Shown piece after piece: positions 46,990 to 56,331 of a stretch of 64,000 nucleotides of DNA; the first letter of the stretch is position 1, and every line of letters starts with the position of its first letter. Made by a program: the position numbers and the translations under genes. This stretch comes from Amphibacillus jilinensis Y1 (GTDB taxonomy: Bacteria; Bacillota; Bacilli; Bacillales; Amphibacillaceae). The stretch spans positions 67,188 through 131,187 of the forward strand of contig NZ_JH976441.1 in NCBI RefSeq assembly GCF_000306965.1, read 5' to 3'. A model generated the notes under the pieces. That model searched no databases, had not been told where the DNA came from, and saw only the letters and a program-made list of their open reading frames with translations.

Positions 46990-47225
46990 AAAAAAAGAGC
47001 AAAACACATCCCAAAAGGGACGAGTTTTACTCTCGCGGTACCACCCTCGTTGCAATCTATCATTGCCACTTGAATTGATATCGATGCACTATGTTGCACC
47101 GCCTACACCTTAAGTTGTGTATAGGAAGCTCAAGAACGTAATTCACGCTAATACTATGCTCTGACTTGCACCATCCGTCAGCTCTCTTAAACCAGGGAAT
47201 ATTAACATTACTTCAATCTATCATC
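46990..47225 (-). promoter_or_regulatory. Tyrosine T-box riboswitch of tyrS
   Basis: On the minus strand: Stem I start AGAGAGCTGACGGATGGTGC (47187-47168), specifier region GAATTAC with TAC for tyrosine (47140-47138), the T-box core AGGGTGGTACCGCG (47047-47034), and a terminator GAGTAAAACTCGTCCC / GGGATGTGTTTTGCTC followed by a T-run (47032-46990). Uncharged tRNA-Tyr should stabilise the antiterminator and allow tyrS transcription. Confidence 0.95.
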
Positions 47226-47328
47226 ACTAAAATATTTACTGTTGTGTTACATTATTATCATAATTTCATGACAATCGCAAGCTTTTTTTAAAAAATGTCG
47301 GCTCAGATACTTCTTAATTGCTGAAATA

Positions 47329-47337
47329 TGCTATAAT
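47329..47337 (+). promoter_or_regulatory. Extended -10 promoter of the class A PBP gene
   Basis: TGCTATAAT, 29 bases before the ATG, without a clear -35 box. Confidence 0.5.
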
Positions 47338-47365
47338 ATGAGATGGAATTTTAGGAGGTATTGAT

Positions 47366-50362
47366 ATGACTTTTCAAGAACGACTAAACAACATCTGGAA
47401 GAAAACTAAATCTTTGATCGATAAAGGTGTTATTCAAAAAGTTGCAAGAATTAGTTATGATGTGGTTTGGAATATAATATTATTTTTCATCGTAATTGGT
47501 ATCATCGCTGTCTTCTTTATTGGAGGATTAGGAGCTGGATATTTTGCATCATTAGTCAAAGATGAGCCCCTCCGCTCACAAGAATCGATGGTTAGTGCTA
47601 TCCACAATTACGAAGAAACGTCAGAAATATATTTTGCCGATGAAGTTTATATGGGAGAAGTGAGCTCTGATATTCATCGAGAAGAAGTGAGCTTAGATAA
47701 TGTTTCTGATTATATTATTAATGGCATTATCGCTACTGAAGATGAGTATTTTCAGACACACGATGGTATTGTCCCTAAAGCGATTATGCGTGCCATGTTT
47801 CAAGAGGTTTCAGGTTCAGCTACGCAAACAGGTGGTAGTACGTTAACACAACAAATTATTAAAAATCAATTGTTAACAAATGAAGTATCATTTGACCGAA
47901 AAGCGAAAGAAATTATATTAGCATTACGACTTGAACATTTCATGGAAAAGGATGAGATTCTTGAGGCTTATCTTAACATTGTCCCATTTGGACGAAATGC
48001 TAATGGTCGAAACATTGCAGGTGTCCAAACGGCAACACAAGGGATTTTTGGTGTTGACGCTGATGATGTTAACTTAGCGCAAGCCGCTTTTTTAGCTGGA
48101 CTTCCTCAGAGTCCGATCACTTATAGTCCTTTTAACAATAATGGTACATTAAAGGATGAAGATGGACTTGAAGCCGGACTTAATCGGATGCAAACCGTTC
48201 TAGCAAGAATGGAACAAGCTGGTTATATAACTGAAGCGGAACGTGAAGAAGCATTGGCATTTGATATTGTTGATAGTTTTGCTAATCGTTCTCCTTCAGC
48301 CTTTGAAGAATATCCGTATTTAACAGAAGAAGTACGGAGACGAACAGAAGAGATCTTTATTGAGTATCTAGCTGAAGAAGATGGCTATACAATGGAAGAT
48401 TTAGATGGTAATGACGAATTAAAAGAACAGTATCAAATCTATGCCTCAAGAGAGTTATCTCAAGGTGGTTATAAAATTCATACCACCATCAATAAGGAAA
48501 TGTATGATACTTTTCAGGACGTTGCTGAGAATTTTAATAACTTTGGTCAAGATAAGACCGCACGAAATGAGCAGTCTGGTGCTGTTATTATGACACAAGA
48601 TCCAGAAACAGGTGAAGATGTCCCCTTAGTTACGCCTGAGCAAGCCGGAAGTATACTAATTGATAATAGCACAGGTGCGATTATTGCTTTTGTCGGTGGT
48701 CGTGATTTTGAACAAGATAATCAAAACTACGCCACTCGGGTAAGTCGTTCAGTTGGTAGTACAGCAAAACCATTACTCGTTTATGCGCCTGCAATGGAGT
48801 TAGGTGTTATCCAACCAGGATCAATCATTGCTGATGTCAATTTAGACTATGGCGAAGGAAAAGGTTGGCCTAATAACTTTACAGTAGGTCGCTATTATGG
48901 TTTAGTGACCGCTCGAACAGCACTTGCCAATTCATATAACGTTTCCGCCGCTTCTATTTTTCAAGATTTGCAACAAGAGACTGATGCGTTTACTGAGTAC
49001 GGTGAAAAAATGGGACTTTCTCATAACAAGAATGTTACGCTTCCTTCTTTTGCCATTGGGACTTATAGTTCAACGATTGAAGAAAACACAAATGCTTATG
49101 CAGCGTTTGGTAATGAGGGGGAATATCTTGAAAGTTATATGATTGAAACCATTGAATCGTTAGATGGAGACATTATCTTTGAACATGAAAGTGAATCTGT
49201 TGATGTTTTTAGTACCCAAACAAATTATTTGATGCTCGATATGATGCGTGATGTATTAACACAAGGCACCGGTAGAACAGCTCGAAGTCAGTTGAGAAAT
49301 GCTAGCGTGGACTGGGCTGGTAAAACTGGTACATCTAATAATGCTGCTGATAACTGGTTTGTCGCAACTAATCCTAATGTCACTTTAGGGACATGGATTG
49401 GCTATAACTATAATCAACCACTTGATGATGGATATAGCGGAAGAACACAATCATTGTGGGCCGCATTAGTAAATGCCGCCACTGAAGTCGATCCTGATTT
49501 AATGGCGCCATCATCAAGGTTTTCTCAGCCTGATAATATTGTTTCACGTTCATTTAGTCTTGTTTCAGGCAAAGCTCCTTCTAAGATAAGTCAATCGCTC
49601 GGATTAGTGGGCAGTGACATTTTTAATGCAGCCTATACACCGTCAAATGACGATGACAGCTTAATTGATGGAAGCTATGTGATTATGGATGGTGAAGCTG
49701 TCGTTGCAGGAAGTAATACACCAGAAGAATTCACACAAGATGATGGGGTCATGTTTAACCCAGATTGGTTGAGTGAGATGGGCTATGATCAGCTCGATGA
49801 TATTAGTCAGTTAATTCCAGACAATAATTCTGCATGGGATGCGGTTGAAATTCCAGAATTAGTTGACATTGAAGATAACGGAAATAATCCAAATTCACCT
49901 ACTTCCCTCTCCAAGTCAGGTAATAACTTGACTTGGAGTGCATCATCAAGTCGGTATGTTGTTGGTTATCGTATTTATCGTGCAGATGATCCAGATGATG
50001 ATTTCTCTCTTTATGATTCAACGATTGATACAGATATAAATGTCGGTAGTAACTCAGCTGTTTACCATGTCGTAGCTGTCAATTACTTTGGTCGTGAATC
50101 GGAACCTTCATCTTCTTATGTTGATGGTGAGTTTGATCAAGACGATGAAGATGAAGATGAGGATAATGATACCGATGATGACAATAATGAAGACAGCAAT
50201 AGAAGCCGTGGCAATAGAAATAATGATCATCCCTCATATCGTGATGAAGAGGAAGAAGATGAGGATAGTCAAGATGGTGATGATGGCAGTGATGATGCAG
50301 ATAACGATGAAGACAATGAGAACGATGGTTCTGATGATAACAGAGAAGAAGACGATGGTTAA
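47366..50362 (+). CDS. Class A penicillin-binding protein with FN3 domain and acidic tail
   Basis: 998 residues. A short cytoplasmic N-terminus, a transmembrane helix (about 33-58), a glycosyltransferase 51 domain (about 95-290: EDEYFQTHDG, GGSTLTQQIIKN, EAYLNIVPFG), and a transpeptidase domain with SxxK STAK (about 463), SYN (about 522) and KTGT (about 652). An FN3-like domain (about 845-925) and a highly acidic, Asp/Glu/Asn-rich tail of about 70 residues follow. It polymerises and crosslinks peptidoglycan outside the membrane. Long acidic tails are common in halophile and alkaliphile surface proteins. GGAGG precedes the ATG. Confidence 0.95.
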   Translation: MTFQERLNNIWKKTKSLIDKGVIQKVARISYDVVWNIILFFIVIGIIAVFFIGGLGAGYFASLVKDEPLRSQESMVSAIHNYEETSEIYFADEVYMGEVSSDIHREEVSLDNVSDYIINGIIATEDEYFQTHDGIVPKAIMRAMFQEVSGSATQTGGSTLTQQIIKNQLLTNEVSFDRKAKEIILALRLEHFMEKDEILEAYLNIVPFGRNANGRNIAGVQTATQGIFGVDADDVNLAQAAFLAGLPQSPITYSPFNNNGTLKDEDGLEAGLNRMQTVLARMEQAGYITEAEREEALAFDIVDSFANRSPSAFEEYPYLTEEVRRRTEEIFIEYLAEEDGYTMEDLDGNDELKEQYQIYASRELSQGGYKIHTTINKEMYDTFQDVAENFNNFGQDKTARNEQSGAVIMTQDPETGEDVPLVTPEQAGSILIDNSTGAIIAFVGGRDFEQDNQNYATRVSRSVGSTAKPLLVYAPAMELGVIQPGSIIADVNLDYGEGKGWPNNFTVGRYYGLVTARTALANSYNVSAASIFQDLQQETDAFTEYGEKMGLSHNKNVTLPSFAIGTYSSTIEENTNAYAAFGNEGEYLESYMIETIESLDGDIIFEHESESVDVFSTQTNYLMLDMMRDVLTQGTGRTARSQLRNASVDWAGKTGTSNNAADNWFVATNPNVTLGTWIGYNYNQPLDDGYSGRTQSLWAALVNAATEVDPDLMAPSSRFSQPDNIVSRSFSLVSGKAPSKISQSLGLVGSDIFNAAYTPSNDDDSLIDGSYVIMDGEAVVAGSNTPEEFTQDDGVMFNPDWLSEMGYDQLDDISQLIPDNNSAWDAVEIPELVDIEDNGNNPNSPTSLSKSGNNLTWSASSSRYVVGYRIYRADDPDDDFSLYDSTIDTDINVGSNSAVYHVVAVNYFGRESEPSSSYVDGEFDQDDEDEDEDNDTDDDNNEDSNRSRGNRNNDHPSYRDEEEEDEDSQDGDDGSDDADNDEDNENDGSDDNREEDDG

Positions 50363-50384
50363 TAAAACGAATCTTCAAAACGAG

Positions 50385-50417
50385 TAACGCTTGGGTAATT
50401 CCCTAGCGTTATTTTTA
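50385..50417 (+). terminator. PBP gene terminator
   Basis: TAACGCT and AGCGTTA form a 7-bp stem with a 13-base loop, followed by TTTTTA. Just before it ATAAAACGAATCTTCAA (50362-50378) resembles the 5' end of the dispersed repeat. Confidence 0.7.
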
Positions 50418-50426
50418 TTTAACAAA

Positions 50427-50460
50427 AAACAGCACATTGTTTTAAAACAATGTGCTGTTT
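50427..50460. terminator. motS terminator
   Basis: AAACAGCACATTGTTTT and AAAACAATGTGCTGTTT form a perfect 34-base palindrome just downstream of motS on the minus strand; it may act in both directions. Confidence 0.8.
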
Positions 50461-50469
50461 ACTATAAGC

Positions 50470-51246
50470 TTAATTCAATGATTGTGCTAATTCTAAGATG
50501 ACAATTTCAACTCTTCGATTACGTTGCCAATTATCTGGTGAATCATTCGGTGCTACTGGCCGAGTATCACCAAAACCTACCGCAATGAAACGCTCTTCAT
50601 CAAAATCATTTGCGTCAATAATATGACGAATCACACTACTTGCTCTCGCTCCAGACAACTCCCAATTCGAAGGAAATGCCGGTGTAGAAATAGGACGATT
50701 ATCTGTATGCCCTTCTACCCGAACACTGTTCGGTATATTAGAGAGTAATAATGCCACCTTATCTAAAAATGGCTCACCTTCTGATTTTATGACAGCTTCA
50801 CCGGTATCAAACAGAATACGTTCCTGTAAAATAAGAACAACACCTTGATCCGTGCGATTAGCTGAAATAACTTCTTGCAATTGATTCACTTCTAAAAAAT
50901 CCTCAATTTCTTCTAACAATTCTTCCAATGACTCTTGATCAGACTCTAATTCATCTTCATCTAAGCCGTCTTCTTCAAATAAATTCTGTTTAAAATTATC
51001 AAATTCTTCTTGTTGTTGATTCAAATCAGCACTATCTGACGGATTGTCCATTTCCACCGTAGAAGGAAAACCATCAAAAATCATTCGATTACGAAAAGAT
51101 TCTGCCACAGCTTCAAACCGAGCTGCATCAATTTGCGACATTGAAAATAGTAAAATAAAAAATACTAATATAAGTGTCATCATATCTGAGAAGGTGGTCA
51201 TCCATTTTGGGCTACCCTTAGGTGGCTTTTTATTAGGACGCTTCAT
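50470..51246 (-). CDS. motS: Flagellar stator protein MotS (MotB family)
   Basis: 258 residues. One transmembrane helix (about 18-38, MTTFSDMMTLILVFFILLFSM) with the ion-carrying Asp in TFSDMM, a plug region, an acidic linker (80-125) and the OmpA-like peptidoglycan-binding domain (VRVEGHTDNRPIS, ELSGARASSV). The position next to ccpA matches B. subtilis motPS (ytxDE), a sodium-driven stator. Sodium use is inferred from context and the SMSQ type helix, not proved. Start overlaps the motP end by 14 bases. Confidence 0.9.
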   Translation of the reverse strand: MKRPNKKPPKGSPKWMTTFSDMMTLILVFFILLFSMSQIDAARFEAVAESFRNRMIFDGFPSTVEMDNPSDSADLNQQQEEFDNFKQNLFEEDGLDEDELESDQESLEELLEEIEDFLEVNQLQEVISANRTDQGVVLILQERILFDTGEAVIKSEGEPFLDKVALLLSNIPNSVRVEGHTDNRPISTPAFPSNWELSGARASSVIRHIIDANDFDEERFIAVGFGDTRPVAPNDSPDNWQRNRRVEIVILELAQSLN

Positions 51247-52060
51247 TTGCTATACCCTCCACTGCATCTTCGCTTTCAACAGAACGGCGCTTACGCATAT
51301 CATCAGATAGAAAAGCACTTAGTTTCTCTTTAAGAATTCGTGGGTTTTGACCGGATTGCACACCAATTACACCTTCAATAATAATCTGTTTCGTAAATAC
51401 TTCTTCATCTGTCTTGGCTTCTAACTTACCAGCCATTGGCATAAACACTAAGTTAGCCATAACTGCGCCATAAAACGTTGTTAATAAAGCAACAGCCATT
51501 TGAGGACCTAATGTTGTCGGGTCATTAAGATCATTTAGCATCAGAACAAGCCCAATTAATGTACCAATCATTCCCCATGCAGGTGCGTAATCACCAGCTT
51601 TCTCAATTATCATACGTCCTTTGGAATGTCGATCTTCCATTGCTGTTACTTCTGCACTCATGATGTCCTGAATAACTTCAGGCTCGATACCATCAATGGC
51701 TAATAAGACGCCTTTTTTAATAAATGGATCATCTACATCTTCTAATTCACCTTCTAGCGCCAGTAGACCTTCACGTCTAGCACGTTCTGAAAGTCGTTCA
51801 AACAAGCTAATAAGCTCTTCTAAATTATGATCATTCTTGTTAAATGACTCCTTGACTACACGTCCCATCATCTTAACTTGATCAAGGTTAAAGTTAATAA
51901 GTAGCGCTGCTGATAATCCCCCAATTACAATAACCATGGAAGAGATTTGAATAAAAGCTAGAAATCCATCAAAACCTCCACTACTTGATATGATTCCAAA
52001 AGAAATCATAATAATACCTAATGTAATGCCGATTGGTGTTAAAATATCTGTTTTTTTCAT
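51233..52060 (-). CDS. motP: Flagellar stator protein MotP (MotA family)
   Basis: 275 residues, four transmembrane segments (about 7-27, 33-55, 148-170, 180-205), with conserved PAWGMIGTLIGLVLML and AVALLTTFYGAVMANLVFMP. Forms the stator with MotS and couples ion flow to flagellar rotation. No other flagellar gene is in the window, but a diguanylate cyclase at 23035 could influence motility. GGAGAG precedes the ATG. Confidence 0.93.
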   Translation of the reverse strand: MKKTDILTPIGITLGIIMISFGIISSSGGFDGFLAFIQISSMVIVIGGLSAALLINFNLDQVKMMGRVVKESFNKNDHNLEELISLFERLSERARREGLLALEGELEDVDDPFIKKGVLLAIDGIEPEVIQDIMSAEVTAMEDRHSKGRMIIEKAGDYAPAWGMIGTLIGLVLMLNDLNDPTTLGPQMAVALLTTFYGAVMANLVFMPMAGKLEAKTDEEVFTKQIIIEGVIGVQSGQNPRILKEKLSAFLSDDMRKRRSVESEDAVEGIANEAS

Positions 52061-52151
52061 ATGCTCTCTCCTTAACTAACATAAAATCTTTGGATGAAAG
52101 TGATCATGCCAAGGATTTGCAAGTTCGATATTTCGTATATCGGCAATAATT

Positions 52152-53150
52152 TTATTTTGTTGAGCTTCTTTCAATAATTTGGTGTGGTAAAATGACATTC
52201 GAGTTTGTCACTTCTTCTTTGTTCATATACTTTGTTAGTAAACGCATAGCAACCGCACCGATATCATACATTGGCTGTACAATAGTGGAAAGCGTTGGTC
52301 GAACCATTGTTGCTAATCTTGTATTATCAAAGCCGAACACTTCAATATCATCAGGTACACTTAAGCCTTTATCTTGAATGGCATGAATCACACCTAACGC
52401 CATTTCATCTGAAGCTACGAAAATAGCAGAAGGTCGTCTGTCTAAGCCTAGCAACTGATCAGCTGCTTCTATACCTGAACCATAAGTGAAATCACCACGG
52501 ATAATATAAGCTTCATTTAAGCTTTGACCCGTTTCTTCTAGTGCACGTAAGTAACCACGATATTTTAATTCGTTAGCTGCTGTTTCTTCTACACCTGTTA
52601 CAAATGCAGGATGTGCATGTCCATTATCAATTAATAGTTTAGTCGCCTCATAACCAGCAACTTCGTAGTCAATATTAACTGATGGAATCGTTTGAGTAGG
52701 ATCTACTGTAGCTGCTAAAGCAACTGGTACTGGTGACGTTTTGAACTGCTGTATATGCTCATCTGTAATACGTCCCCCCATAAATACAATTCCATCTACT
52801 TGTTTTTCAAGCATCGTATTAATTAATTTCACTTCTTTATCAATGTTCTGGTCCGAGTTACTCAATATAATATTATATTTATACATATTAGCAATATCGT
52901 CGATACCACGAGCCAATTCTGAGAAGAAAATGCTCGAGATATCCGGAATAATCACACCAACTGTTGTTGTCTTTTTGCTGGCCAATCCTCGTGCCACCGC
53001 ATTAGGGCGATAGCCTAATCTTTCAATGGTTTGTAAAACTTTCTTTCTTGTCGCAGGCTTTACATTCGGATTTCCATTCACCACTCTTGAAACAGTAGCC
53101 ATTGATACATTTGCTTCACGTGCAACGTCATATATCGTTACATTCATCAT
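52152..53150 (-). CDS. ccpA: Catabolite control protein A
   Basis: 332 residues, LacI family. The helix-turn-helix [20 protein letters not shown] is nearly identical to B. subtilis CcpA, followed by the hinge [12 protein letters not shown] and [14 protein letters not shown], and the effector and HPr-Ser-P interacting domain. It is the global regulator of carbon catabolite control, acting at cre sites such as the one upstream of ackA here. The start at 53150 follows GGAGG; the frame is open four codons more. Adjacent to aroA as in B. subtilis. Confidence 0.98.
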   Translation of the reverse strand: MMNVTIYDVAREANVSMATVSRVVNGNPNVKPATRKKVLQTIERLGYRPNAVARGLASKKTTTVGVIIPDISSIFFSELARGIDDIANMYKYNIILSNSDQNIDKEVKLINTMLEKQVDGIVFMGGRITDEHIQQFKTSPVPVALAATVDPTQTIPSVNIDYEVAGYEATKLLIDNGHAHPAFVTGVEETAANELKYRGYLRALEETGQSLNEAYIIRGDFTYGSGIEAADQLLGLDRRPSAIFVASDEMALGVIHAIQDKGLSVPDDIEVFGFDNTRLATMVRPTLSTIVQPMYDIGAVAMRLLTKYMNKEEVTNSNVILPHQIIERSSTK

Positions 53151-53327
53151 TTCAACCTCCAATAGTAAATAAAATAATCGTTTTCCTAGTTATGTACAGT
53201 ATAGCATAGTAAGCTATTTCCCATACTATATCGACATCTTATGATTTAAAATACATACAATAGTATAACAAATTTCGCAAAACAAGTCTGTGGTTTCTAG
53301 CTTATTTTGAATTGAAAAAATCAAAAG

Positions 53328-53363
53328 GCCCTAAAAATTACATTTATAGGCAATTTTTAGGGC
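53328..53363 (-). terminator. aroA terminator
   Basis: GCCCTAAAAATT and AATTTTTAGGGC form a perfect 12-bp stem around a 12-base loop, just before the aroA stop side. Confidence 0.82.
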
Positions 53364-53371
53364 TATACTAC

Positions 53372-54439
53372 TTATTTCTGAACAACGACTTGATTCATAA
53401 ATTGATCAAATTGTTCAAAATCCATTTGTTGTTGCGCATCTGATAAAGCAACGGCCGGATCTGGATGTACCTCAGCCATAACACCATCTGCTCCAATTGC
53501 TAGAGCTGCCTTTGCAGCGGGAATTAATAAATCTCTTCGCCCTGTTGAATGGGTTACATCTACAATAACAGGTAAGTGCGTTTCTTGTTTCAAAATGGGA
53601 ACTGCAGTAATATCTAGTGTGTTTCGTGTTGATGTTTCATATGTGCGAATACCACGTTCACAAAGAATGATTTGACCATTACCTCTAGAATTAATGTACT
53701 CTGCTGCATTAATAAAATCTGATACCGTAGCAGACATCCCACGCTTCAGTACAATTGGCTTATTCACTTCTCCAGCCGCTTTTAACAACTCGAAATTTTG
53801 CATGTTTCTTGCACCAATTTGAATAACATCTAGATATTCTGCTGCTTTTTCTATATCTGCTGGGTTTACAATTTCACTTACTACAGCTAAACCATATTCT
53901 TCAGCCACTTGCTTGAGAATTTGTAATCCTTCAAAACCGAGCCCTTGAAAATCATATGGAGAAGTTCTAGGCTTAAAGGCTCCCCCACGAATAATTTTCA
54001 ATCCTTTATTTTTTATTTGTTCAGCGACTTGAGCAACTTGCTGGTAACTTTCTACCGCACAAGGTCCAAAAATAAAGTGTGGGTCTCCACCTCCAAAAGC
54101 TGCTCCATTAATATTAATAATGGTATCTTCAGCTTTACGCTTTCTTGAGACAAGTAATTCCTTGCTGTGGTCCTTCTCTTGTAATTCTAAGCCCGCCTTG
54201 AAAATTTCTTTGAACAAATGAATAATAGTAGCATCTTGGAACGGTCCATTGTTATATTTTTTAATCAACTCTAGCATGTCACGTTCTCGTACTGGATCAT
54301 ATTTTTTATCTGCTCCATGATTTTCCTTTGCATGAGCCGTTTCTTTTACCAATTCAGCACGCTTGTTAATCAAGTTTAGTATTTCTAAGTTAACTTGATC
54401 AAGTTGTTCTCTTAATTGATCCAATTGTTGATTACTCAA
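53372..54439 (-). CDS. aroA: Chorismate mutase / DAHP synthase fusion
   Basis: 355 residues. N-terminal AroQ-type chorismate mutase (about 1-90, [19 protein letters not shown]) fused to type I-beta DAHP synthase (95-355: [46 protein letters not shown]). Catalyses the first step of the shikimate pathway, with the mutase domain giving chorismate or prephenate feedback in Bacilli. The start is TTG after GGGGG. A terminator separates it from ccpA, so it is probably a separate transcript. Confidence 0.97.
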   Translation of the reverse strand: MSNQQLDQLREQLDQVNLEILNLINKRAELVKETAHAKENHGADKKYDPVRERDMLELIKKYNNGPFQDATIIHLFKEIFKAGLELQEKDHSKELLVSRKRKAEDTIININGAAFGGGDPHFIFGPCAVESYQQVAQVAEQIKNKGLKIIRGGAFKPRTSPYDFQGLGFEGLQILKQVAEEYGLAVVSEIVNPADIEKAAEYLDVIQIGARNMQNFELLKAAGEVNKPIVLKRGMSATVSDFINAAEYINSRGNGQIILCERGIRTYETSTRNTLDITAVPILKQETHLPVIVDVTHSTGRRDLLIPAAKAALAIGADGVMAEVHPDPAVALSDAQQQMDFEQFDQFMNQVVVQK

Positions 54440-54643
54440 TCTGATTACCCCCTGTTAATGTTAGCTTATCCAAAAAGACAGCTTTTTTCTTTACTTTTAA
54501 AAACAACTCAACGACAATTAACCTAAACCATTAATTGTAGTATAATAAAAAGATATAATGAATAATTAGGGATTATTATAGCTAATTATTTCTCACTTGT
54601 CACTACAATGTTAAAATATTTAGTATTTTCTTTTAATTTTAGT

Positions 54644-54647
54644 GATT
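54644..54647. repeat. Short direct repeat flanking IS copy 2, left
   Basis: GATT, also found at 56204-56207 right after the IS. A 4-bp duplication is possible but could be chance; copy 1 shows nine bases. Confidence 0.4.
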
Positions 54648-56203
54648 GAGTGAATTTCATAATTCAGAGTCCTTGAGCCCCAACGAGTTTGAGAGATAAA
54701 AAAGGAAGTACCTCCCCAAATCTTGTATAATGGTAGTTGAGAGACAACCAAAAAAAGACTGGAGGAGTACCCCTTATGACCATTATACGACAACAAAACT
54801 TATTTGGCATCCAAGAATTATACGAGATGGAACCTACCCAACGTTATGAAGCCATTATTTCAGCAATAGATTTGGATGCTATCTACCATGAAATAAACAA
54901 AAAATCCCGACTTGGTGCACCCGTAGCGTTGAATTATGCGGCGATGATTATTTCTATGTTTGTACGAATCGTTGAGCGCATTCCGACGATGAAGGACCTG
55001 ATCAAACGTCTGAATGATGACGTTCTATTTAAGTTGAATTGTGGGTTTCTTGTGTCTGACAACACTCCCTCTGAAGCTGCCTATTCACGACTTATAACGA
55101 AACTGAGTGCCTCTGATGTGTTAGAGAAGTCACAAGAGAAAGTTGTTCTTCAAGCCATTGCTGAAGGCTTTATTATGGATGACACCGTCGCTATTGACGC
55201 CACCCATTTTGAAGCACGTGATCAAGCACCACCAAAAGAAGAAAAGCCAAAAGCAGAGCCTAACAAGCGCGGGCGCAAACCAAAAGACGAGCGAGAACAA
55301 TGGCTGATGGAACAAGCAGAAAAGGAAGCAAAACTTCCCCTTTACGAAAAGAAAATAGAAGCTCAGTTGGATGTTCCTTTACATGAGTTACGTTCGGAAG
55401 TTCCTCAAGACCCTAAATGGGGTGTGAAAAAGAACAGCGAAGGAAAAAATGTCTTTTGGTACGGCTACAAAGGTCACTTAGCTGTTGGAACATCCAGTCA
55501 GTACATTTTACAGTCTCTTTTTTCTTCTGGCAGTCTCAATGATGGAAAAGCAGCTATTCCTTTATTAAAGGGAGTGGATGAATGCCTATCCTTGCCTTTT
55601 TTGACCTACCAGACAATGGATGCAGGATATGACTACGCCCCTATTTATGTTCAAGTTCATCGAATGGGAAACCAATCTGTCATTGCTTATAATAAGAAAA
55701 ATGAAGCAGAACCCATTGGGTTTGATAAACACTTTGCCCCAACCTGTTTTAGGGAACATTCCTATCGTTATGATAGTTTTTATGCCAAGTATGAAACGTT
55801 GAAATACACAAGACCAAAAGAATGTAGCGACTGTCCTTTAGCTAACGAAAGTATTTGCCAAAAGGTTTATAAAGTAAAAATCACGACAGATCTCCGAAAA
55901 TATACAGCCCCAGCTCGTGGGTCAAAAGCGTGGAAACATATATCAAAGCGCCGCTCAGCAGTAGAACGCGTCAATGGTTATCTAAAGGAATATTTTCAAC
56001 TGGACAATGTGCGTTATCGAACTGGAAAACGAGCAAAAGTTCATTTTGACATCGTCACGCTTGTTTATAATGCATCAAAATTAGCAAGTGATCGTGTGAA
56101 TTTAGTGTTAAATCAGCAACAAGTTGCTTAAAAAAACTTTTTAAAACGATATCACTAAAATTCTGTAGGTCTTTAAATTTTTAAAAAGATGAATTATGAA
56201 ATT
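54648..56203 (+). mobile_element. IS1182-family insertion sequence, copy 2
   Basis: 1556 bp, same ends and internal sequence as copy 1 (29637-31192) and same orientation. Inserted between aroA and the ftsA-like gene, about 130 bp before the latter's start. Flanked by GATT on both sides. Confidence 0.9.
54776..56131 (+). CDS. IS1182-family transposase, copy 2
   Basis: 451 residues, identical in translation to the transposase of copy 1. Start at the ATG after GGAGGAG. Upstream inside the element AAGGAAGTACCTCC can pair with GGAGGAGTACCCCTT, which contains the ribosome binding site, so translation may be held back. Confidence 0.9.
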   Translation: MTIIRQQNLFGIQELYEMEPTQRYEAIISAIDLDAIYHEINKKSRLGAPVALNYAAMIISMFVRIVERIPTMKDLIKRLNDDVLFKLNCGFLVSDNTPSEAAYSRLITKLSASDVLEKSQEKVVLQAIAEGFIMDDTVAIDATHFEARDQAPPKEEKPKAEPNKRGRKPKDEREQWLMEQAEKEAKLPLYEKKIEAQLDVPLHELRSEVPQDPKWGVKKNSEGKNVFWYGYKGHLAVGTSSQYILQSLFSSGSLNDGKAAIPLLKGVDECLSLPFLTYQTMDAGYDYAPIYVQVHRMGNQSVIAYNKKNEAEPIGFDKHFAPTCFREHSYRYDSFYAKYETLKYTRPKECSDCPLANESICQKVYKVKITTDLRKYTAPARGSKAWKHISKRRSAVERVNGYLKEYFQLDNVRYRTGKRAKVHFDIVTLVYNASKLASDRVNLVLNQQQVA

Positions 56204-56331
56204 GATTCGATTTAATATTGAATATAAGCTTTTTATACTTTTTCCTTTAATAATAAAAATGGTTTATGCGAATTGAAATTTTTTTGTTACACTTTAATTT
56301 ATATAGCACGTGAATAGAAAGGATACAAAGA

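Noticed and set aside
50079-50387. Long opposite- and alternative-frame ORFs over the PBP tail (His-rich minus frame, Met-rich plus frame)
   Set aside because: They arise from the repeated GAT/GAA codons of the acidic tail. Composition is implausible and there is no ribosome binding site.
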